This document shows, piece by piece, positions 1-6,701 of a stretch of DNA of 12,447 nt. The stretch is from positions 1-12,447 of the forward strand of contig JASFUE010000071.1 of the NCBI GenBank assembly GCA_050050435.1, written 5' to 3'. Made by a program: the position numbers and the translations under genes. Source of the stretch: SG8-40 sp050050435 (lineage in GTDB: Bacteria; Pseudomonadota; Gammaproteobacteria; Burkholderiales; Eutrophovitaceae). The notes under the pieces are model-generated. The model did no database searches and was not told the DNA's origin. It saw only the letters and a list, made by a program, of their open reading frames with translations. Position 1 is the first letter of the stretch; each line of letters starts with the position of its first letter.

Positions 1-1881
1 GTAAAGTCCTTCGATCAGCCGATATCCGTTGCTGACCTTGCCGGTTCGATCGGCAGCGGTCTGGCGCGGGCAGCGGTTGCCGGCCGGGTCGACGGGAAGC
101 TGGTCGATACGAGCCATGTGATCGACTCGGACGCCGAGGTGGCAATTGTCACTGCCAGTGACGGGGACGGACTGGACATCATCAGGCACTCGACGGCGCA
201 CCTGCTGGCACAGGCGGTCAAGGAGCTGTATCCCGAGGCGCAGGTGACCATCGGACCAGTCATTGAAGACGGGTTTTATTACGATTTCTCGTACAAGCGC
301 CCGTTTACGCCGGAAGACCTCGCGGCTATCGAAAAGCGTATGCAGCAGCTTGCCAAGCGTGACCTCAAAGTACAGCGCCAGGTGATGGAACGCTCCGAGG
401 CCATCAACTTCTTCAAGGATCAGGGCGAGCATTACAAGGCGCAAATCATCGAAGCACTGCCGCCGGACGAGGAGATCTCGCTCTACGGCCAGGGTGATTT
501 CATCGACCTGTGCCGCGGCCCGCATGTGCCTTCGACCGGAAAGCTGAAAGTCTTCAAGCTGCTGAAAGTGGCGGGGGCGTACTGGCGCGGTGATTCCAAC
601 AACGAAATGCTCCAGCGTATTTACGGCACCGCATGGGCCAAAAAAGATGAGCTGGATGCCTACCTGTTTCGTATCGAAGAGGCCGAAAAGCGCGATCACC
701 GCAAGCTCGGCAAGCAGCTCGATTTGTTCCACACACAGGACGAAGCCCCGGGAATGGTGTTCTGGCGCCCCAGGGGCTGGCAGTTGTGGCAGCAGGTTGA
801 GCAGTACATGCGCAAGGTTTACCGCAACAACGGATATCAGGAAGTGCGTTGTCCGCAGATTCTCGATGTGAGCCTGTGGAAGCGCTCCGGGCACTGGGAC
901 AACTTCCGCGAGAACATGTTCTTTACTTCGGCGGAGAATCGCGAATATGCGGTCAAGCCGATGAATTGCCCCGGACACGTACAGATATTCAATAGCGGTC
1001 TGCGCAGCTATCGTGATCTGCCGTTGCGTTACGGTGAATTCGGCGGCTGCCACCGCGACGAGCCTTCCGGCGCATTGCACGGGCTCATGCGGGTGCGTGC
1101 TTTCACACAGGATGATGGCCATATTTTCTGCATGCCCGAGCAGATCGAGGCGGAAGTGGTCAGTTTTCACAAACAGGCGCTCAAGGTCTACAAGGACTTC
1201 GGATTCACCGATGTCACTATCAAGCTGGCATTGCGCCCGGATAAGCGCCTGGGCAACGATGAAGTCTGGGATCATGCCGAAGCGGCGTTACGTCAAGCTC
1301 TCAAAAGCTGTGACGTGCAGTGGGAAGAGCTGCCGGGAGAAGGGGCATTCTACGGGCCAAAGATCGAATACCACCTGAAGGACAGCATTGGCCGGGCCTG
1401 GCAGTGTGGAACCATCCAGGTGGATTTCATGATGCCGCAGCGCCTCGATGCAGAGTACGTGGCGGAGGACAACACTCGCAAGGTGCCGGTCATGCTTCAC
1501 CGTGCCATTGTCGGCTCCATGGAGCGCTTTATCGGAATCCTGATCGAGCACTATGCCGGGGCCATGCCCTTGTGGCTGGCGCCGGTTCAGGCGGTGGTGC
1601 TCAATATTTCCGAACATCAGACCGAATATGCTGAATCGGTGGCCGCGGATCTGGCCAGTGCCGGTTTCCGGGTCACGGCCGACTTGAGAAACGAAAAAAT
1701 AACCTATAAAATTCGCGAACATAGTATGCAAAAGCTGCCTTATCAGATCATCGTCGGTGATAAAGAGGTGGCGGCAAACAAGATCGCTGTGCGAGCCCGC
1801 GGAGGTGATGATCTCGGGCAGCTGGGCCGTGACGAATTCATGGCCCGGTTGGAATCCGAAATTCCGGGTGGCACAGCGTAA
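1..1881 (+). CDS. thrS: Threonyl-tRNA synthetase, 5' end missing
   Basis: Cytoplasmic enzyme that charges tRNA-Thr with threonine. The frame is open from base 1, and 626 residues are visible. Against the E. coli enzyme (642 aa, recalled) about 11 N-terminal residues lie outside the window. Residues 1 to about 48 look like the TGS domain. The editing domain follows, with H63 and H67 in an HSTAH motif and C171/H175 in CRGPH. The class II catalytic core has the expected zinc ligands C323 (NCPGH), H374 (FTQDDGH) and H500 (VMLHR), all at a constant offset of 11 from the E. coli numbering. Motif 2 (CHRDEPSG) and motif 3 (GSMERFIGIL) are intact. The anticodon-binding domain occupies the last 110 or so residues (WLAPVQ, DLRNEKI, VGDKE). 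A GTG at 118 gives a long open frame but would cut off the TGS domain, so it is not the start. The gene heads the infC-rpmI-rplT cluster, as in other gammaproteobacteria. Confidence 0.98.
   Translation, partial: VKSFDQPISVADLAGSIGSGLARAAVAGRVDGKLVDTSHVIDSDAEVAIVTASDGDGLDIIRHSTAHLLAQAVKELYPEAQVTIGPVIEDGFYYDFSYKRPFTPEDLAAIEKRMQQLAKRDLKVQRQVMERSEAINFFKDQGEHYKAQIIEALPPDEEISLYGQGDFIDLCRGPHVPSTGKLKVFKLLKVAGAYWRGDSNNEMLQRIYGTAWAKKDELDAYLFRIEEAEKRDHRKLGKQLDLFHTQDEAPGMVFWRPRGWQLWQQVEQYMRKVYRNNGYQEVRCPQILDVSLWKRSGHWDNFRENMFFTSAENREYAVKPMNCPGHVQIFNSGLRSYRDLPLRYGEFGGCHRDEPSGALHGLMRVRAFTQDDGHIFCMPEQIEAEVVSFHKQALKVYKDFGFTDVTIKLALRPDKRLGNDEVWDHAEAALRQALKSCDVQWEELPGEGAFYGPKIEYHLKDSIGRAWQCGTIQVDFMMPQRLDAEYVAEDNTRKVPVMLHRAIVGSMERFIGILIEHYAGAMPLWLAPVQAVVLNISEHQTEYAESVAADLASAGFRVTADLRNEKITYKIREHSMQKLPYQIIVGDKEVAANKIAVRARGGDDLGQLGRDEFMARLESEIPGGTA
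1684..1712 (+). promoter_or_regulatory. Candidate sigma70 promoter inside thrS, driving infC
   Basis: TTGAGA at 1684-1689 matches the -35 consensus at 5 of 6 positions. A 17-nt spacer follows, then TAAAAT at 1707-1712, also 5 of 6; TATAAA at 1705-1710 is an overlapping alternative with a 15-nt spacer. The site lies in a clearly AT-rich patch of an otherwise GC-rich gene, at the codons for DLRNEKITYKI. E. coli infC is known to have promoters inside thrS. A transcript from here would begin near 1719 and reach infC at 1928 after passing the hairpin at 1886-1904. Prediction from sequence only. Confidence 0.5.
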
Positions 1882-1901
1882 TTTCGTGCGTGATCGTCAC
1901 G
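1828..1901 (+). promoter_or_regulatory. Possible antiterminator helix, alternative to the thrS-infC hairpin
   Basis: Bases 1828-1835 (CGTGACGA, in the last codons of thrS) are a perfect 8-base complement of 1894-1901 (TCGTCACG). The second segment contains most of the 3' arm of the terminator-like hairpin at 1886-1904, so the two folds exclude each other. A ribosome finishing thrS would cover the upstream arm and favour the terminator fold. This is base pairing seen on paper; an 8-base match over this distance could be chance. Confidence 0.25.
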
Positions 1902-1913
1902 CGCTTTTTGTTT
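1886..1913 (+). terminator. Intrinsic terminator or attenuator between thrS and infC
   Basis: The 1886-1893 arm (GTGCGTGA) pairs with 1897-1904 (TCACGCGC) over 8 bp with one U-G pair, closing a 3-nt loop TCG. TTTTTGTTT follows at 1905-1913. This is the form of a Rho-independent terminator. It ends one base before the infC Shine-Dalgarno AGGAG. infC is essential and no promoter fits downstream of the hairpin, so it must be leaky or conditional, or act as an RNA-processing or stability element instead. Confidence 0.55.
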
Positions 1914-1930
1914 AGGAGAACAGGTCTATA
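1914..1930 (+). promoter_or_regulatory. infC ribosome binding site with AUA start codon
   Basis: AGGAG at 1914-1918 is a strong Shine-Dalgarno sequence. Nine bases separate it from ATA at 1928-1930, which is in frame with infC. An in-frame TAG at 1913-1915 bars any start further upstream. No ATG, GTG, TTG or CTG occurs in frame between that stop and the ATG at 1961, which lies 42 nt beyond the Shine-Dalgarno. E. coli infC uses AUU, another near-cognate codon, and IF3 represses its own synthesis by rejecting it. AUA here should allow the same feedback. Confidence 0.8.
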
Positions 1931-2494
1931 GCCCAGGATAAAGAGGTCCGCATCAACGATATGATCACTTCCCCCGAGGTGAGACTGGTCGGCAGCGACG
2001 GCGAGCCAATTGGAATCGTCGAAATCCAGAAAGCGCTGGCAATGGCCGAGGAGCAGGAAATCGATCTCGTTGAAATTGCGCCAACCGCAAAACCCCCTGT
2101 TTGCCGTTTGATGGATTACGGCAAGTTCAAATACAACGAGCAGAAAAAACGCCACGAGGCGAAGCTCAAGCAGAAGCAGATCCAGGTCAAGGAAATCAAG
2201 TTCAGGCCGGGCACGGATGAAGGTGATTACCAGATCAAGCTGCGCAATCTGATCCGCTTTCTCAGCGACGGGGACAAGGCGAAAGTCACTTTGCGGTTTC
2301 GCGGCCGCGAGATGGCACACCAGGAAATCGGCGCCAGATTGCTGGAAAGGGTAAAGGCCGACCTGGAAGAATACGGCGTAGTCGAGCAGTTTCCGAAGAT
2401 GGAAGGGCGGCAGATGGTGATGGTGATCGCGCCCATCAAGAAAGTAGAAAAACCGGCAAAGAAAAAGCAGGCCAAAGCCGCATCTGCCGGGTAG
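1928..2494 (+). CDS. infC: Translation initiation factor IF-3 (AUA start)
   Basis: IF-3 binds the 30S subunit, keeps subunits apart and checks start-codon and initiator-tRNA pairing. With the AUA start at 1928 the product is 188 aa. The N-terminal domain contains RIND and PEVRLVGSDGEPIGIV, and the linker carries PPVCRLMDYGKFKY. The C-terminal domain has IQVKEIKFRPGTDEGDYQ and FRGREMAHQ, then GRQMVMVIAP. Starting at the ATG at 1961 would lose 11 residues including the RIND segment, which family members keep, and would leave the gene without a placed Shine-Dalgarno. After the usual end of the E. coli protein there is a Lys/Ala-rich tail of about 15 residues (KKVEKPAKKKQAKAASAG). The gene follows thrS by 46 nt and precedes rpmI by 147 nt. 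Autoregulation through the near-cognate start is inferred from E. coli. Confidence 0.95.
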   Translation: MAQDKEVRINDMITSPEVRLVGSDGEPIGIVEIQKALAMAEEQEIDLVEIAPTAKPPVCRLMDYGKFKYNEQKKRHEAKLKQKQIQVKEIKFRPGTDEGDYQIKLRNLIRFLSDGDKAKVTLRFRGREMAHQEIGARLLERVKADLEEYGVVEQFPKMEGRQMVMVIAPIKKVEKPAKKKQAKAASAG

Positions 2495-2513
2495 GTAACA
2501 GTAAGTGGGACGG

Positions 2514-2562
2514 TCCGGAGGTTGATTGGCAGCGCCTTCGGAGTGGATAAAGACCAGCTGCC
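2514..2562 (+). promoter_or_regulatory. Candidate L20 operator pseudoknot in the rpmI leader
   Basis: Stem 1 pairs 2514-2521 (TCCGGAGG) with 2535-2542 (CCTTCGGA): 8 bp with one G-U. Its loop holds 2528-2533 (GGCAGC), which pairs perfectly with 2557-2562 (GCTGCC) to form stem 2. The connecting loops are 6, 1 and 14 nt, the last A-rich, a sound H-type geometry. In E. coli, L20 represses rpmI-rplT by binding a pseudoknot and a second site that mimic its 23S rRNA site. Here the fold lies about 67 nt upstream of the rpmI Shine-Dalgarno, so it does not cover it directly. Separately, TGGCAT (2612-2617) can pair with ATGCCA (2642-2647), which covers the rpmI start codon. L20 binding is inferred. Confidence 0.45.
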
Positions 2563-2641
2563 GTAAAACAAGTGATTCCGGGTATTGAAGTGCCTCGATA
2601 TTCAGGCCACCTGGCATCAGGCTAAATCAGGAGTTAATGCA

Positions 2642-2839
2642 ATGCCAAAGCTCAAGACCAACAGGGGCGCGGCGAAGCGTTTCAAGATCAGCGGCAAAGG
2701 CCGGATCAAACGCGCCCGGGCGAACCGTCGCCACATCCTCACCAAGAAAACGACCAAGCGCAAACGCCATTTGCGCGGCACCACCAGTGTTGCTGCCGGT
2801 GATCAGGGCGCTATCCGCGTCATGCTTCCCTACGCCTGA
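2642..2839 (+). CDS. rpmI: 50S ribosomal protein L35
   Basis: Small basic protein of the large ribosomal subunit, 65 aa, the same length as E. coli L35. The N-terminus MPKLKTNRGAAKRF, the core HILTKKTTKRKRHLR and the C-terminus LPYA match the family along the whole length. The ATG at 2642 follows AGGAG (2629-2633) by 8 nt. A TTG at 2585 would add 19 residues with no family counterpart and is rejected. rplT follows after 12 nt, so the two are expected to be translated and controlled together, as in E. coli where L20 represses both through the rpmI leader. Confidence 0.98.
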   Translation: MPKLKTNRGAAKRFKISGKGRIKRARANRRHILTKKTTKRKRHLRGTTSVAAGDQGAIRVMLPYA

Positions 2840-2851
2840 CGGAGACCGACA

Positions 2852-3211
2852 ATGCCAAGAGTAAAACGTGGAGTAACAGCGCGAGCCCGTCACAAGAAAG
2901 TCATCGAACAGGCCAAGGGCTATCGGGGTCGGCGCAAGAACGTCTATCGCGTGGCCAAACAGGCAGTGATGAAGGCCGGACAGTATGCCTATCGTGACCG
3001 TCGTACCAAGAAACGCGAATTCAGGGCGTTGTGGATCGTGCGTATCAACGCCGCGGCCCGCGAGTTCGGAATGACCTACAGTACGCTGATCAACGGTCTG
3101 AAGAAATCGGAGATCGACGTCGATCGCAAGGTTCTTGCGGATATCGCGGTGCATGACAAGGCGGCGTTCGGGCAGATCGCCGAGCAGGCCAAAGCCGGCC
3201 TCGCCGCCTAG
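2852..3211 (+). CDS. rplT: 50S ribosomal protein L20
   Basis: Early 23S rRNA-binding assembly protein of the large subunit, 119 aa; the family is usually 117-119 aa. The long basic N-terminal tail (MPRVKRGVTARARHKKVI, AKGYRGRRKNVYRVAKQAV) and the globular C-terminal domain (REFRALWIVRINAAARE, YSTLINGLKK) are typical. GGAG at 2841-2844 precedes the ATG by 7 nt. The C-terminal domain of L20 is the part that represses the operon in E. coli by binding the rpmI leader. A strong terminator follows 19 nt after the stop codon. Confidence 0.98.
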   Translation: MPRVKRGVTARARHKKVIEQAKGYRGRRKNVYRVAKQAVMKAGQYAYRDRRTKKREFRALWIVRINAAAREFGMTYSTLINGLKKSEIDVDRKVLADIAVHDKAAFGQIAEQAKAGLAA

Positions 3212-3229
3212 GTTGCGTTAATGCAGGAC

Positions 3230-3255
3230 AAGGAGGCTTTCGAGCCTCCTTTTTT
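3230..3255 (+). terminator. Rho-independent terminator after rplT
   Basis: AGGAGGCT (3231-3238) pairs perfectly with AGCCTCCT (3243-3250) around a TTCG tetraloop; A3230-T3251 may add a pair. T's run from 3250 to 3255. This is a textbook intrinsic terminator and the strongest in the window. It closes the infC-rpmI-rplT unit. It sits where E. coli has the pheM attenuator ahead of pheST, but no Phe-codon cluster precedes the hairpin here. Confidence 0.88.
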
Positions 3256-3323
3256 GTTGTCAGACTTGAACCTATCTCATGATTGATCGCACGCGCGAAC
3301 AATTGTGAGACAGGTTTTACACA

Positions 3324-4310
3324 ATGGACAAACTCGAAGCTCTGATTGCCGAAGCGCGCGCCGTATTTGACGGCGCTTCCGACCTGACCGAACTTGATCA
3401 GGTGAAAGCGCGTTTCCTTGGCAAGAGTGGCGCCTTGACCGAGTTGCGCAAGGGGCTTGCATCGCTGTCTGCGGAAGAACGGCCAAAGGCAGGTGCGCGG
3501 TTCAACGAGGTCAAGAATTCAATAGAAGCACTGCTGAGCGAGCGGCGCGAAGCCATCCAGGCACAGGCGCTGGCAAACAAGCTGGCTCAGGAAAAACTCG
3601 ATGTCACCTTGTCCGGACGCGATGTTTCCGGCGGCGGCCTGCACCCGGTCACGCGCACACTGGAGCGTGTCACCGCGCTGTTCCGTTCGATGAGTTTTGA
3701 TGTTGCCGACGGTCCGGAAATCGAAACTGATTTCTACAATTTTTCCGCACTGAACCAGCCGGAAGATCATCCGGCGCGTTCGATGCACGACACCTTCTAC
3801 ATCGAAGGTCAGTCTCATCTGCTACGCACCCATACTTCGCCCATCCAGATTCACTACATGGAGCAGCACAAACCGCCGATCCGGGTGATTGCGCCGGGCC
3901 GGGTCTACCGCGTTGACTCCGACGCCACCCACTCACCGATGTTTCATCAGCTGGAAGGTTTGTGGGTCGACGAGACGACGACGTTCTCGGATCTGAAAGG
4001 GGTGGTTCGCGAATTTCTCCGCAACTTCTTCGAGCAGGAAGACCTGGAGGTGCGCTTCCGCCCATCCTATTTCCCGTTTACCGAACCTTCAGCGGAAATA
4101 GATATGACTTTCAGGGATGGATGGCTGGAAATCGGCGGTTGTGGAATGGTGCATCCGCAGGTACTGCGCAACGTCAATATCGACCCCGACAGGTATCAGG
4201 GATTCGCCTTCGGCATGGGGCTGGATCGGCTGGCCATGTTGCGTTATGGCGTCAACGATTTGCGACTGTTCTTCGAGGGAGATCTGCGCTTCCTCAGGCA
4301 GTTCGCCTGA
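3324..4310 (+). CDS. pheS: Phenylalanyl-tRNA synthetase alpha subunit
   Basis: Catalytic subunit of the heterotetrameric (alpha2 beta2) enzyme that attaches phenylalanine to tRNA-Phe. It has 328 aa, against 327 in E. coli. The N-terminal coiled-coil arm spans about residues 1-85, followed by GGLHPVTRTLE. Class II motif 2 is YRVDSDATHSPMFHQLEG, beginning at Y195. Motif 3 is GFAFGMGLDRL from G293; A295 is the equivalent of E. coli A294, which limits the size of the Phe pocket, and it is the wild-type alanine here. The Shine-Dalgarno is weak (GACAGG at 3309-3314). The gene lies 112 nt after rplT, beyond a strong terminator, so it needs either read-through or its own promoter, which I could not place with confidence. 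pheT follows after 24 nt. Confidence 0.98.
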   Translation: MDKLEALIAEARAVFDGASDLTELDQVKARFLGKSGALTELRKGLASLSAEERPKAGARFNEVKNSIEALLSERREAIQAQALANKLAQEKLDVTLSGRDVSGGGLHPVTRTLERVTALFRSMSFDVADGPEIETDFYNFSALNQPEDHPARSMHDTFYIEGQSHLLRTHTSPIQIHYMEQHKPPIRVIAPGRVYRVDSDATHSPMFHQLEGLWVDETTTFSDLKGVVREFLRNFFEQEDLEVRFRPSYFPFTEPSAEIDMTFRDGWLEIGGCGMVHPQVLRNVNIDPDRYQGFAFGMGLDRLAMLRYGVNDLRLFFEGDLRFLRQFA

Positions 4311-4334
4311 ACATCTGACAGACGGCATTCAACG

Positions 4335-6689
4335 ATGAAGTTTTCCGAGCACTGGCTGCGAACCTTCTGCGATCCCGCACTTTCCACGGCGGAGCTGGCC
4401 CATGCGCTGACAATGGCGGGGCTGGAAGTCGAGGAGGTGGAACCGGCTGCACCGGCGTTTGACGGAATTGTCGTGGGGCAGGTCCTGACAGTCGATGCGC
4501 ATCCGGATGCGGAAAAGCTGAAGGTATGCACAGTCGATGTTGGCGCAGCCGACAAACTGCAGATTGTATGTGGAGCGCCGAATGTCGCCGTCGGCACCAG
4601 GGTACCGTGCGCAATGGTCGGGGCACAGCTTCCGGATGTGAAAATCCGCGAAGCGAAACTGCGTGGCGTTCGCTCGCAAGGCATGTTGTGTTCGGCGGCG
4701 GAACTTCGCATCTCCGAGGATCATTCCGGATTGATGATTCTTGAGCCGGACGCCGAAGTCGGGCGCAATGTTCGCGAAGTTCTCGATCTCGATGACAGCG
4801 TCTTTACCCTCAAGCTCACCGCCAACCGCGGCGATTGCCTGTCACTGCTGGGCATTGCCCGTGAAGTGGCGGCAATTACCGGCAGCGCACTCACGTTTCC
4901 TGACGCACCGGCCATCGACAGCAGCACCAGCGAAGAGCTGGGTATCACGCTATCCGCACCCGAAGCCTGCCCGAGATACGCCGGGCTGGTGATCCGCGAT
5001 GTCGATGCGACGGCACCCACCCCGGATTATGTCGTAAGGCGCCTCGAACGCAGCGGCATTCGCTCCATCAGTGCCATAGTCGACCTCACGAACTACGTCA
5101 TGCTCGAAACCGGACAGCCGATGCATGCCTTCGATCTGGCGAAGCTAACAGGCGGCATCGACGTTCGTTTCGCCCGTGAAGGCGAAAGACTGGAACTGCT
5201 CAATGGCCAGATGCTCGACCTCGAGCCGGACATGCTGATGATCTGCGATGACAGCGGGCCGGTTGCACTGGCCGGCATCATGGGCGGGGAGGCGACAGCG
5301 GTATCCACGACCACCACGGATCTGTTTCTCGAAAGCGCCTTCTTTTCACCGAAAGTGATCGCGGGGAAGTGGCGGCAGCTGGGCTTTTCGACAGACGCTT
5401 CACACCGATACGAGCGCGGAGTCGATTTTGAGGGCATCAGGCGCGGGATTCAGTGTCTGGGCACCCTGATCATGCATGTGTGCGGAGGCAAAGCCGGTGT
5501 CATTAACGACGTCGTCAGCGAATTACCCAGCCGCCGCGAGGTGCAGTTGCGCTTGCCGCGGGTGCAGCGTGTGCTGGGTATGGATATTCCGGTGCAACGG
5601 ATTCTGGAGATACTCGCCAGCCTGGAAATGCCTGCCCGTCAGTCGGGTGACGTGGTGTCTGTGACACCACCTACCTACCGCTTCGACATCGCTATCGAAG
5701 AGGACCTGATCGAGGAAATTGCCCGTATCGAAGGCTACGAGAAGCTCCCTGCAACGCTTCCGCAGACGCAGGCCAGCATGCTTCCGAGTGCAGAACACGT
5801 CGCCGGACTGTCGCGTTTGCGCCAGATCATGGTCACGCGCGACTACCAGGAGGTCGTCACCTACAGCTTCGTCGACACGGCATGGGAGAAAGACTTTGCC
5901 GGAAATGAATCACCGGTGAGGCTGGCAAACCCGATCGCGGAACAACTCGCGGTGATGCGCTCGAGCCTGCTGGGAAGCCTGGTGGACTGCATGCGTTTCA
6001 ACGCAAACCGGAAACAGGCGCGGATACGCCTGTTCGAGATCAGCCGGGTTTTTGCCACCGATGGGGATGATTTTGACCAGAGGCAGCGGCTTGGCGCAAT
6101 CGCCTGCGGTCTCGCCAAGCCGGAGCAGTGGGGTGGCGAGAAGCGAGCGATGGACTTCTTCGATTTGCGTGGTGACCTGGAGAGTCTGTTTGCACCGCGC
6201 AAGCTGTCGTTGCGCCCGGCTGCACACCCGGCACTGCATCCGGGCAAATCAGCGCATGTTCTGATCGACGATATGACCGTGGGATGGATCGGCGAATTGC
6301 ACCCGGGCTTGCTGCAGCGCTATGACCTTCAGGGAGCCGTGGTGGCCTTCGAAGTGGATTTGGACGCGGCGCAAGCGCGTCCGATACCTCGCTATCAGGC
6401 GTTTTCCAAGTTCCCCCTGGTGCGCCGTGATATCGCAATCGAGGTAGCGGATGAGGTCCCGGCCCAAACCCTGCTTAATGCGATGAAAGCCGGCGCAAGC
6501 GACATTGTTGGAGACATTGATGTGTTCGATTTATATCGGGGAAAAGGCATTGAAATCGGCAAAAAAGGTCTTGCTTTCCGAGTGTTATTGCAAGATACTC
6601 AAAAAACTCTGACCGAGGCCGAAGTCGATCACGCGATCGAGGGTCTACGCGCGATCCTTGAAAAAGAACACGGAGCCAAGCTCAGGTAA
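4335..6689 (+). CDS. pheT: Phenylalanyl-tRNA synthetase beta subunit
   Basis: Non-catalytic partner of PheS that binds and edits; 784 aa, slightly shorter than E. coli PheT (795). In order: an N-terminal module (MKFSEHWLRTFCD), an OB-fold tRNA-binding domain at about 39-148 (HPDAEKLKVCTVDVG, GVRSQGMLCSAAEL), the B3/B4 editing domain at about 205-380 (VDLTNYVMLETGQPMHAFD, ALAGIMGGE, ASHRYERGVD), the B5 domain at about 400-470, a catalytic-like domain, and a C-terminal ferredoxin-fold anticodon-binding domain over about the last 95 residues (FPLVRRDIAIEV, VFDLYRGKGI). The Shine-Dalgarno is poor, so translational coupling to pheS 24 nt upstream is likely. The last 150 nt or so are unusually AT-rich and may hold an ihfA promoter. 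Confidence 0.98.
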   Translation: MKFSEHWLRTFCDPALSTAELAHALTMAGLEVEEVEPAAPAFDGIVVGQVLTVDAHPDAEKLKVCTVDVGAADKLQIVCGAPNVAVGTRVPCAMVGAQLPDVKIREAKLRGVRSQGMLCSAAELRISEDHSGLMILEPDAEVGRNVREVLDLDDSVFTLKLTANRGDCLSLLGIAREVAAITGSALTFPDAPAIDSSTSEELGITLSAPEACPRYAGLVIRDVDATAPTPDYVVRRLERSGIRSISAIVDLTNYVMLETGQPMHAFDLAKLTGGIDVRFAREGERLELLNGQMLDLEPDMLMICDDSGPVALAGIMGGEATAVSTTTTDLFLESAFFSPKVIAGKWRQLGFSTDASHRYERGVDFEGIRRGIQCLGTLIMHVCGGKAGVINDVVSELPSRREVQLRLPRVQRVLGMDIPVQRILEILASLEMPARQSGDVVSVTPPTYRFDIAIEEDLIEEIARIEGYEKLPATLPQTQASMLPSAEHVAGLSRLRQIMVTRDYQEVVTYSFVDTAWEKDFAGNESPVRLANPIAEQLAVMRSSLLGSLVDCMRFNANRKQARIRLFEISRVFATDGDDFDQRQRLGAIACGLAKPEQWGGEKRAMDFFDLRGDLESLFAPRKLSLRPAAHPALHPGKSAHVLIDDMTVGWIGELHPGLLQRYDLQGAVVAFEVDLDAAQARPIPRYQAFSKFPLVRRDIAIEVADEVPAQTLLNAMKAGASDIVGDIDVFDLYRGKGIEIGKKGLAFRVLLQDTQKTLTEAEVDHAIEGLRAILEKEHGAKLR
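6571..6599 (+). promoter_or_regulatory. Weak candidate promoter for ihfA inside pheT
   Basis: TTGCTT (6571-6576), a 17-nt spacer and GATACT (6594-6599) lie in an AT-rich stretch (about 6525-6620) near the end of pheT. The hexamers match the consensus at 3 and 4 of 6 positions. In E. coli, ihfA has its own promoter in the 3' end of pheT, repressed by IHF. I found no sequence fitting the IHF consensus WATCAANNNNTTR nearby. Weak call. Confidence 0.25.
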
Positions 6690-6701
6690 CAAGAGGAAAC
6701 C

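Noticed and set aside
1838..2617. A 259-codon open frame on the - strand opposite infC
   Set aside because: It spans a clear infC gene and two regulatory gaps, and its translation has no family features.
2585..2641. TTG start extending rpmI by 19 residues
   Set aside because: L35 begins MPKxKT at 2642 with a good Shine-Dalgarno; the extension matches nothing in the family.
3254..3283. Promoter for pheS (TTGTCA or TTGTTG with CATGAT)
   Set aside because: Spacers are 15 or 18 nt and the hexamers are poor; not strong enough to annotate.
3221..3286. A 21-codon ORF between rplT and pheS as a pheM-like leader peptide
   Set aside because: Only two Phe codons, one in the terminator loop and one in the U-tract, so ribosome stalling could not control the hairpin in the usual way.
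3301..3325. Sequence before pheS resembling a lac operator (AATTGTGAG ... ACACAAT)
   Set aside because: The inverted repeat is imperfect, has a 12-nt centre and overlaps the start codon; no LacI-type regulator is nearby. Likely chance.
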